64,000 nt of DNA from Isoetes taiwanensis (lineage: Eukaryota; Streptophyta; Lycopodiopsida; Isoetales; Isoetaceae): contig JAJEKV010000018.1 of NCBI GenBank assembly GCA_021234155.1, positions 17,797,213 to 17,861,212 of the forward strand. Direction: 5' to 3'. The notes below the pieces were generated by a model, which saw only the letters and a program-made list of their open reading frames with translations, made no database searches and had not been told where the DNA came from. This document shows positions 56,621-64,000 of the stretch, in pieces. The position numbers and the translations under genes were made by a program. Numbering within the stretch: the first letter of the stretch is position 1; the number at the start of each line of letters is the position of its first letter.

Positions 56621-56914
56621 ATTAGTTAAGGCAAAAGAAAAGCAAATTACGAAACTAAAAACAGAAGAAGACAGGTCTTTGCAGAGATTCGAAGATCCAA
56701 GCTACGATGTTGGCAGTTGTTTGGTTCGATCTGTCCTAAGTCCCACAATCCATATTACAGGAATCCATGAGTTGCTCAGGCAGATAAGGATGATCCGGCA
56801 TGGTAAGAAACGTAGGTAAGGAATGCATGACATTACATCCTCCTTAAGGCTGTCATTTGGAAATCTTACTAGCCATTAAGTAAAACTGCTATATAATACC
56901 AGTTGTGCATCGGA
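56621..56914. other. Short ORF region, unassigned
   Basis: A 68-residue plus-strand frame (56613-56819) starts with KLVKAKEKQITKLKTEEDRS and is charged and helical, with no known family. Confidence 0.3.
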
Positions 56915-57206
56915 GTGTCAAATTAACAAAACAAAAATTTTCATGTAATTTTGGGCCCCAAAATGGATCACGCACGCAATTGTAAATTGAGGGCCATTTT
57001 TTTAATTGATCCCTTTAGATTTTTTAGGGAATCTTTGGAGGAATCTTTTTTGTGGTGCAAACACAGATCATTAGTGCATTTGCTAGGTCACCTTGTTGGC
57101 TATTCAAAGAAATGGCAAGGCAGCCTTGCATCAAATTAAATATTATAGTATCTATATACAGTTTGCTATTTGGTAATGAATGACCATTAGTTTATGAAGG
57201 AACATA
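56915..57206. repeat. Duplicated 3' flank of the peroxidase exon, copy 1
   Basis: gtgtcaaattaacaaaacaa through aattgagggccatttttta to tagtatctatatacagtttg matches 59450-59740. Together with the exon it forms a segmental duplication about 2.5 kb apart. Confidence 0.85.
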
Positions 57207-57651
57207 TCAGGTGCTATTGATGACGTGGCAATTCTTGCGAATTTGACCGTCTTGGCCGGTCTTCACCTCGATCTCGCTCATCTTTAGCATGTCATTTGCA
57301 AAGTTGTTGAAGAACACCTTCTTGTCCCGGGGGTTTCACCTACTATAAAGGGGATACGCCACGTGCGTTAATGGGGTCAGCAAAAAACCCTATGTATATG
57401 CCTTGTCCAATCTTCTAAACACCCCTTTCCGTATACATATTACACTGGATTTCCCCCCAGAAAACCCCCTAGCCAAGCCCCTATCCGTATGTATACATAC
57501 GGTTTAGGGTAAAAAAAAACCCATGTGACATCCCCGGACTTCTTGTTAGTGTTTTGTTGAACCAAGCTGGCAGTGGAGGAGTCGAGGAGTTGCATCAGAA
57601 GTGAAGAGACCTCTGTTGTGGGTCAATCCAATATAATACTTGTGATCAAAC
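57207..57651 (-). pseudogene. Class III peroxidase last exon, copy 1, split by a MITE
   Basis: The minus-strand text matches the intact last exon at 59749-60155, but homology starts only at the DHKYYIGLTHNRGLFTSD region. It has a deletion in the LLIDSSTAS stretch and is interrupted at VFFNN-QQN (57326-57538) by a 213-bp insertion. The C-terminus (MLKMSEIEVKTGQDGQ, then a Lys-less NCxVINST ending) is present. It cannot encode a working enzyme. The two flanks of the insertion carry CTTCTTGT, the target duplication. Confidence 0.85.
57326..57538. mobile_element. 213-bp MITE, hAT-like
   Basis: Inserted in the peroxidase copy. It starts CCCGGGGGTTTCAC and ends GTGACATCCCCGGA, inverted termini matching at 11 of 14 positions. 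Both sides carry the 8-bp direct repeat CTTCTTGT (57318-57325 and 57539-57546), and the empty site survives in the paralogue at 59.86 kb. Eight-base duplications are typical of hAT-type transposases. Inside is a perfect palindrome, CCGTATGTATACATACGG (about 57485). No coding. Confidence 0.85.
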
Positions 57652-58987
57652 AAGAGGAAAGCAGAAAGCGGAACGGAAGGAAAGAGGAACAGCAAGTGGG
57701 CTGAGTTCAAAAGGAAGGAGGTGTCGGAATTCTGCTTCTTGAGCCAGAGAAGGCTTCTGCTTAGGTAAGCCATGAAACCGGCTGCTTCTTGTTAGAGGAT
57801 AAGGCTGTAGTGGCTTATTGCATAATTGAGCAGTTATCAAATTATCTACTTGATAAAACTAATGAAGCTTTACTCTAACCTCGTGGAAATAAAGGAGCCT
57901 ATTCCATATGGATGTCTTCTTGAGAACTACCCCTGGGTATTACCTTTATAAGCCTTGTGGCAATAGTTTGAGACAATTCTTGAACTATGAGTTGGGCTAC
58001 ACTTTGCAAGTGCTAGCATTGGCTATGGTTAATGTTTACTGCCGTAGCCTAGAGACCAACCTGCTACACGACTTTGGCTTCATAATAAGTTATTCCTTCT
58101 GGGAAAATAAGCTAGTGCCTGGCCTGTTGGGAGCTTGTGGGTGCTAGTGCGATGTGATATGGTGTTGATATGGGACGACACTATATTAACGTCAATAGTC
58201 TAGTAAAAGCAAGACCCCTATTATTAAGTTATGCTCAATATGTATCTTGATGATACTGGAGTAAGCATCGTGAGTGCCTACCCAAGGGAGTTTTGTGCAT
58301 GGCATAATTACAGATGAGTGTGGCTTGTCTCTAAAGGAACTAAAGGTACTGGTGAGGATAAGCCTGACATTGGTATGGGACGGTGACAGGTGAAACCAAC
58401 AGTCTAGTAGCCTAGGTTCTTATGATGCTTGCAGTTTCTCCCTTATATTGGATCCACCAGCGCAGGGGTTCTAGATGACATACTGTCTAGATATGGTGGG
58501 AAGTATCTACTTGGCAGATACTATGGAGTGTGTGGTGGATTCCATATGTGTGTACTTGCAGTCCGTCAGTCGTTGCTTCGTGTTGACACTACTGGATAAC
58601 TCTTATACATGTTACTAACACGTGGAAGCTTGTGCAGGCTGTTTGATAGCTGGCGGAGCGTACGCGTGCATTCAGTTATCTTGTGTTGTCGTCTTGTTAT
58701 CTGTATACGTGGTTTTCATGTATATAGCCTCGTGGAAGGCAGTACTTGTTCTGTGTACTCTGATGTTTTAAGGTGAATACAAATCGAAATTTTTTGTACT
58801 AAAATTTTGGTTCGTAACCGTTTTTAATCCATCCTTTTTTAACGGATTTGTCCTATATAGCTAGCCTTTATAGATCACAATTTGTTTGATTTATAGGTGA
58901 TCTGATCAGATTCACTTCTACGGCACCTAAAGTCGTTGAGGTTTAAATGCTAATTCCAGATCAATATCCCTTTGATGCTTATGTTCA
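57652..58987. other. Unassigned interval
   Basis: A 79-residue frame at 57908-58147 has no recognised domain. ggtatgggacggtgacaggt and atatgggacgacactat are related short words (58165 and 58375), possibly a decayed repeat. Confidence 0.35.
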
Positions 58988-59352
58988 CAGGAATGCCATA
59001 TCACTATCTAATATATTTTGCTACACAATTTAAATGATCATTTGTCAACTACTGGCCAAACACTGAGAGAAGCATCTTTTTTTATTGAATTACAGTAGTG
59101 ATAATGGAATGAGACTTTTAGGTTGTGTAATGCCTTTTATAATAATGAAGACCATGGTGAATTTTTGTGTGTGTCTATTTGGAGTTATTCAAACAAGTTG
59201 TTTATAGGAATGCTATTTCACTATCTAATATATTTTGTTACACAATTTAACTAATCATTTGTCACCTATTGGCCAAACACTAAGAGAAGCATCTTTATTT
59301 ATTGAGTTACTGCAGTGGTAATGGAATGAGACTTTTAGATTGCAAAATGCCT
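58988..59352. repeat. Two-copy direct repeat, about 217-bp offset
   Basis: aggaatgccatatcactatc, aatatattttgctacacaat to gagacttttaggttg is repeated from about 59206 with about 85-90 percent identity by eye. Confidence 0.85.
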
Positions 59353-59449
59353 CTACATGTATGTGTATTCACTTCCTAATAGTTCATTTGTAGGATCAAC
59401 ATATGAACTGTGAAAGGACTATGGAGTGTTTAAAAGATACCATCATCGG

Positions 59450-59748
59450 AGTATCAAATTAACAAAACGAAAATTTTCATGTTATTTTGGGCCCTAAAAT
59501 GGATCATGCATGCAATTGTAAATTGAGGGCCATTTTTTTAATTGATTCCCAAAAAACTGGCAAAATTTAAGGTATTCCTAGGGAGTCTTTTTTGTGGTGC
59601 AAACACAGATGATTAGTGCATTTGCTAGGTCACATCGTTGGCTACTCAGAGAAATGGCAAGGAAACCTTGCATCAAATTAAATATTATAGTATCTATATA
59701 CAGTTTGCTATTTGCTAATGAATGACCATTAGTTTATGAATGAAGATG
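59450..59748. repeat. Duplicated 3' flank of the peroxidase exon, copy 2
   Basis: Counterpart of 56915-57206; includes gggccctaaaatggatcatg and attgagggccattttttta. Confidence 0.85.
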
Positions 59749-60155
59749 TTAGGCGCTATTGATGACGCGGCAATTCTTGCGAATTTGGCCGTCTTGGCCG
59801 GTCTTCACCTCGATCTCGCTCATCTTTAGCATGGCATTTGCAAAGTTATCGAAGAACACCTTCTTGTTAGCGTTTTGTTGAACGAAGCTGGCAGTGGAGG
59901 AGTCGATGAGAAGAGTTGCATCGGAAGTGAAGAGACCTTTGTTGTGGGTGAATCCAATATAATACTTGTGATCAAACTTGGTGGAGGATTCATCCATGTC
60001 GACCAATGTGGAGGTGTCAAAGTTTTGGGGGCAAGACTTTTTAAGTTTTTGTGCGAGGTTGGAATGGAGAGAGGGGTCTGTATTGAAAGCGGTGCTAAAG
60101 TTGTATAGTCTGGTGTTGAAGGAGCTGCAATGTGAGAAGCCAATGCTATGACCAC
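59749..60155 (-). CDS. Class III peroxidase, intact last exon (partial gene)
   Basis: Class III peroxidases are secreted plant haem enzymes that oxidise phenolics in the wall. The exon begins after TTGCAG at 60155 with GGHSIGFSHCSSFNTRLYNF, which contains the proximal haem-ligand His (GAHTIGFAHC in most members) and one disulfide Cys. It continues through VDMDESSTKFDHKYYIGF, HNKGLFTSDATLLIDSSTAS, FFDNFANAMLKMSEIEVKTG and IRKNCRVINSA, ending in TAA: 135 codons with no disruption. This is the usual C-terminal third, and the intron just before the haem-ligand His is conserved in the family. Earlier exons (distal His, Ca sites) are not found up to 61.5 kb, so the gene is partial here or its other exons were lost. 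It has a broken paralogue 2.5 kb away. Confidence 0.82.
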
Positions 60156-61141
60156 CTGCAATGCAAATAGGCTTCCAGCCAGGTTAGTCTAACTTAATCC
60201 CATAACTAACTAACTAACTAAGTTAGACAATGAAGATGCAACTAAGTCAGACGCCTCTTCCTAGCTGACCTTGATTCTTGTTCGGGTGTAGCATGTGTTC
60301 CTTGGCCATCTTTATAAGTTCTAGGACTCATGGTTTTTGATGTCACCATACCCTAAACATGAAGATGAGGTTATGTATTTCAATGGGGTATATAGGCCAA
60401 TGGTCTACTTAAGCATACAAATTTACACCGATATATATTTTCATATGTGCCAACAAAATAATAATTCAATAGTATTACATGAACACATTTAGACTTTACA
60501 TAAGTCCAAAGCCTGACTCCTAGATATTAGACACTGGTAGACAAAAATTCCACTAATAGGGAACATACCTCAAACACACTACGTGCCCATGCCAGCATTT
60601 CTAAACTTGCAACCAAAGAGTGCCCTAAACATCGTATCACACGACCCATGGAACCCAAAAGGCTCTTGGTCTAGTATTTAAATGTGAGATGGCCACTAAC
60701 CCTAAAAAAAGAATTGGAAAAATTAGCGATGCAAACCAATAAAGAAGCACATCAAAGAACAAAATTGAGCTTGGTATCCATTGCGGTCCAAATGGGTGCG
60801 AAGCTCATTAATTTGACATATAATGTCAAGTTAAATGTTTTAGAGTTTCTACCTCGATGACATCTAAATGTCTACCTTGAATGTTTTAGCAACGTCAAAC
60901 GTCACAAAAATAAGAAATGGATAATCTCAAGTGAACAGAATAGAAGGGACTACAATAAGTAGATAAGTTCTTTTATCCATTAACCAAATTTTTTTATTAC
61001 ATCAAAAGGGTACATAAGGCATGTACCTCATAAGTTCGATAAAGTACAATAGAAGAGTATTCTAAAGAGATACTCTTTTATCAAAAAACAAATGCTACAA
61101 TAGCATCCTCAAAATGGAAACATACAAAAAAGAAACTCGCA
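60156..61141. other. Presumed intron or flank of the peroxidase exon, no upstream exon seen
   Basis: AT-rich. TCTAACTTA ... TAAGTTAGA around actaactaactaac forms a hairpin at about 60186-60226. No peroxidase N-terminal coding recognised. Confidence 0.45.
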
Positions 61142-61480
61142 CTATGCTGCGTTCCTAACCTCTTCATCCATGTTACTCTCCCAACCATCTTCCCCGTTTT
61201 TCAATGCAAACAACATGTCATCAATGACTTGTTTGACCTCCTTTACTTCCACAAAAACACTTTCTTTATAGAAGTTTTCAAGCTTGAGAATAAGCTTCTC
61301 AATATCAACACTTGTCAACTCATAAATACACTTTGGACATGGCCTCCAAGGCTGCCACTCATACCACGACCCCAAGGCTTTGACGACAAAGGAGATGCGA
61401 CTGACGTGCACCTCCTTTCGAATCAAGCATTCGGCAACATGGCCACCAAAGGCATACCATGGCACCAAGATTTTCACCAT
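61142..61480 (-). CDS. Uncharacterised 112-residue ORF
   Basis: The frame encodes MVKILVPWYAFGGHVAECLI, a CPKCIYE pair of cysteines after QPWRPC, and a helical charged C-terminus (IEKLILKLENFYKESVF, EVKEVKQVIDDMLFAL). It ends in TAG. It has protein-like composition but no family I know. It might be an exon of a larger gene; the cysteine cluster could bind metal. Confidence 0.3.
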   Translation of the reverse strand: MVKILVPWYAFGGHVAECLIRKEVHVSRISFVVKALGSWYEWQPWRPCPKCIYELTSVDIEKLILKLENFYKESVFVEVKEVKQVIDDMLFALKNGEDGWESNMDEEVRNAA

Positions 61481-61817
61481 CTACATGAAATAGGAAGGAA
61501 AATAAATTAGAGCAAGTTCAGACACGGACTGGCATGGACACGTGTATAGTAGAGGACAACTTTTAGGCAATATTACTTGGACACTATTCAACATAACATA
61601 AACAACCCTTTGACTCAATATGAAAGGCTATTGGATATTCTACCCAAGACTCTTATTGACGTACACTTTGGAAAATGAAGCAATATACACAACTAAAAAT
61701 TCCAACTAACCTTGCAAGAGCAATCAAGCAACCAGCCAAGTACGCTTCTTTGGTTATCACGATTACAACTTTATTATGTCCTGCAGAACCACATAAACAT
61801 CATGCTAAGCAAAAACT

Positions 61818-62270
61818 GTGCAATCTGTTGCAACTCTTTTTGAAGTCAGCAAGCAGCAAATATATGATTCCAGCACACTCTCTAGTTCTGTGACAAATCT
61901 TGAAGCAGGACGCGCTGTTATAATTCCTGCCACTTGTGCTTGCAATACAGGAAGGTACCAATACAATGTTACTTATGTTATACAAAAAGGGGACACTTTT
62001 TACTTAGTGTCTAACAACACCTTTGAAGGGTTGACCCACTATCTGGCAGTAGGAAGAGCTAATCCTCAGGCTGTGCCTATAAATTTGCATCCTGGAGATA
62101 AGATAGATCTTTCCAATCCGTTGCACTGCCCTACTTCAAATCAGACAAAAAATGGTACAAATTATCTTATGACAGATTAAAATGGAGTGGCTAGTATTGC
62201 TAAGGATTGGAATATTTCAGAGAGATCCATTAGATCTGCCAATATGCCAACATCAGAAAATTCCTTGGTT
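61818..62270 (+). pseudogene. LysM receptor ectodomain fragment (LYK4/5-like)
   Basis: LysM receptor-like proteins bind chitin-type oligosaccharides at the plasma membrane. The frame starts within a first LysM (SVATLFEVSKQQIYDSS) and runs through RAVIIPATCACNTGRYQYNV with a CxC pair. It gives a second LysM (VIQKGDTFYLVSNNTFEGL, then NPQAVPINLHPGDKIDL) and PLHCPTSNQTKNGTNYLMT, then TAA at 62178. Past the stop, third-LysM text continues (NGVASIAKDWNISERSI). The CxC before the third LysM is reduced to HCP. Signal peptide, transmembrane and kinase parts are not seen on either side, so this is a fragment with a nonsense codon. Pairing of motifs and spacing is typical of the family. Confidence 0.78.
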
Positions 62271-62275
62271 TTGAC

Positions 62276-62340
62276 AGCATACGTTATTAGAGATAGATTA
62301 GAGATAGCATACGTTATTAGAGATAGATTGATAGATTAGA
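62276..62340. repeat. 31-bp tandem duplication
   Basis: agcatacgttattagagata followed by gattagagat is present twice at the 3' edge of the LysM fragment. Confidence 0.85.
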
Positions 62341-62450
62341 AAAAGGTTATGCATGAAGAACCAGGTTATTACTTTCATGTATTTAACAACTTTTAAACAT
62401 TTTGTTAAAATAGCAACATCCTTAGCCAGCCCATTGCCACAAAATAAGAG

Positions 62451-62900
62451 CTAAAAACAGAAATAGGATGCTACAACACAAATAGATGGCTGCCACTCCA
62501 CTGCAGCACTAAATAGATGGCTGCCACTCCACTGCAATATTACAGAATATAGGAAGAATATGGAAAACCGACCTATACAGAATATACGAGAGAAGATAAA
62601 AAACTGACCGGTATCAACACTATATAGTATTCTGCTTGAAATCTTATAGTATTTTGCGAATCTTGTTATACAGTATAGCAAATTTTGTACTTGCATACCC
62701 CACAAATGAGGAACTTTACGTACGGTGTAGATTAAGGAATAAGGGGTGAATATGCCTATCCAACAGCTCTCGTTGCCCGGAGTCACCCCCCGTGTAAATA
62801 TGCACCCAAACCAAAGGGGGTTTAAGGGGGATTTTAATTTAAATGTGTTGGACCCAATGGTTGTGTTAATTAATATCAATGGTAGTTATGTGTTGGTTGT
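62451..62900. repeat. Dispersed repeat copy, with short tandem repeats
   Basis: aaatagatggctgccactcc occurs twice (62475 and 62510). 62640-62880 is the element shared with 54.9-55.2 kb. The 142-residue minus-strand frame across it is repeat-derived. Confidence 0.75.
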
Positions 62901-62935
62901 TAATGTCAATGGTTGTTATGTGTTGGGGGGTTTAA
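62835..62935. repeat. Two-to-three-copy tandem of a TCAATGGT-GTTATGTGTTGG word
   Basis: tatcaatggtagttatgtgt then tggttgttaatg repeats as gtcaatggttgttatgtgtt, with a unit of about 30-33 bp. Confidence 0.75.
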
Positions 62936-63039
62936 TTTTTATATGTTGGATGTTAATGGTTTGTGTTGCAAAAAAACAATTTTGCCCCCCTTTGAGCAAA
63001 AATTTTAGAATTCAAACCAGAAAAAAAACTAGAATTCAT

Positions 63040-63440
63040 TTGAGGGGCCTTAAGCTTTTTGAATTTCATCACAATAAAACAAATAGAACATAAGTAAAAG
63101 TTACCATAAAGATAGAAGCGATTGATCCCCGAAAGTCATAAAGTTTGCAACCGGGGTTGCCCTTAAGGCCAAATTTGTGAGACAAAAATTTTAGAATTCA
63201 AACCGAATCATGGCCAATATTATTTTGCCAAGATTTGAGTGTCTTTAAAAACTAGAATTCATTTGAGGCTTTCATCACAAATCTATTCAAAGGAAGGTCT
63301 CAGAAAAAAGCTTTTGAATTTCATCACAATAAAACAAATAGAACATAAGTAAAAGTTACCATAAAGATAGAGTTATGATGCTTAGTGGATTGATCCCATT
63401 ATTTGGCTAATTTTATTTTTTTTCAAAGTCATAAAGTTTG
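63040..63440. repeat. Imperfect tandem duplication, about 270 bp
   Basis: gaatttcatcacaataaaac, aaatagaacataagtaaaag and ttaccataaagatagaa occur at about 63060 and 63325. actagaattcatttgaggg also occurs twice (63030 and 63250). Confidence 0.8.
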
Positions 63441-63842
63441 CAACACCCATACACACACATTTTTCAACCTGGAATTTAACAAAGAACCTTTGGCCTCCAT
63501 GGATTCTTGTGGTGAGAAACCAAAGTGGGAAACTTTTACGCTTGTTAGCACAAGGATCTAGAAGCCTCAAAATCTAAAAATGCATGGTAATTTTTTGCGG
63601 GCTTCATTGAATGAGCCATAAAACAATATCCAATAAGCGCAATCAGATAATTAATTTGGTAGGATGTAAAAGCCTACCAAACCCGGCCGGAAAATTGCTG
63701 TTTTAGCATAGATAACTTAACCAAACATATCCATATCATACACTATCAAAAGATCTGGGAGAGAGCTTTCCAACGCAATAAAAATCATCTCAAACACCAA
63801 GCTCGGATCAAACGTTATGATAAGAAATGTGTTGCCGCCGGG
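63441..63842. other. Unassigned interval
   Basis: No recognised gene. A minus-strand frame at 63382-63570 lacks known motifs. Confidence 0.35.
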
Positions 63843-64000
63843 GAAAGCGCACTATATGCGCCCTTCATGTGCCCATTATGCACCACACACAAAAAGAGGG
63901 CTTTTGTTGTGAGCCATTGGTTGTTGACCATTATGCACCACACACACAAAAAAGAGCTTTTGTTGTGAGCCATTGGTTGTTGACCATTATGCACCACACA
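63843..64000. repeat. 55-56-bp tandem repeat reaching the window end
   Basis: ccattatgcaccacacac starts at 63873, 63928 and 63984, separated by gcttttgttgtgagccattg then gttgttga. The array continues beyond the window. Confidence 0.9.

Noticed and set aside
59826-60161. 111-residue minus-strand frame overlapping the peroxidase exon
   Set aside because: It is an out-of-frame shadow of the peroxidase coding sequence (59749-60155), which has family motifs and a splice acceptor.

Overview
This window looks like nuclear DNA of a land plant with a large, repeat-filled genome. Recognisable coding remnants belong to plant families: class III peroxidase, LRR receptor kinase, LysM receptor, trehalase, TM9SF/nonaspanin and ABCG transporter. 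Three exons of a flavodiiron protein (42.3-43.3 kb) argue for a lineage outside the angiosperms (bryophyte, lycophyte, fern or gymnosperm), because angiosperms are reported to have lost that family. I cannot resolve the lineage further. No complete, clearly functional multi-exon gene is visible. Nearly every gene-like segment is a fragment, frameshifted or interrupted by stops; some of the frameshifts could be assembly errors.

Layout. 0-3.9 kb: AT-rich sequence with small tandem duplications. 4.0-7.0 kb (minus): decayed transposase-like gene with a DUF7869-type core. 7.1-8.4 kb: simple-sequence arrays. 8.6-19.2 kb: a region with about 16 copies of a short GC-rich palindrome (core CGCGCCAGGCGCG). 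It contains an intact orphan ORF (8857-9276), a long LTR-like insertion carrying a 1.4-kb polypyrimidine tract (9431-12716), a decayed gene that looks like a ParB/sulfiredoxin-like domain joined to a DNA methyltransferase-like domain (14.3-17.5 kb), and a decayed FCP1/NIF-type phosphatase (18.06-18.61 kb). 19.7-21.4 kb: tandem array of near-identical 67-68-nt hairpins. 22.3-25.0 kb: small tandem repeats, a TATA box and a Helitron-like 3' terminus. 25.3-29 kb, 37.4-39.6 kb, 40.3-40.6 kb, 48.1-48.6 kb and 52.1-53.7 kb: one repeat family built of an (AT)n core, a degenerate AGATTCC minisatellite arm and a non-repetitive tail. 31.1-32.1 kb: trehalase pseudogene.

42.2-45.8 kb (plus) is a mosaic of exon pieces from unrelated genes: flavodiiron, ABCG, TM9SF and unidentified ones. 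49.1-50.3 kb (minus): LRR receptor kinase domain with its conserved intron but a nonsense codon. 52.0-55.6 kb: phased 20-bp palindromes of consensus GCGGTATAAATTTATACCGC. 55.6-56.6 kb: a tandemly duplicated methyltransferase-like fragment (minus). 56.9-60.2 kb: two copies of a class III peroxidase last exon with 3' flank; one is split by a 213-bp MITE with an 8-bp target duplication. 61.8-62.3 kb: LysM ectodomain fragment. 62.3-64.0 kb: short tandem duplications running off the window end.

The fragments do not form a pathway. What links the window is mobile-element biology: transposon remnants, captured exons, and several families of short palindromes or hairpins. The best candidates for something undescribed are the ParB/methyltransferase-like gene remnants and the two dispersed palindrome families.
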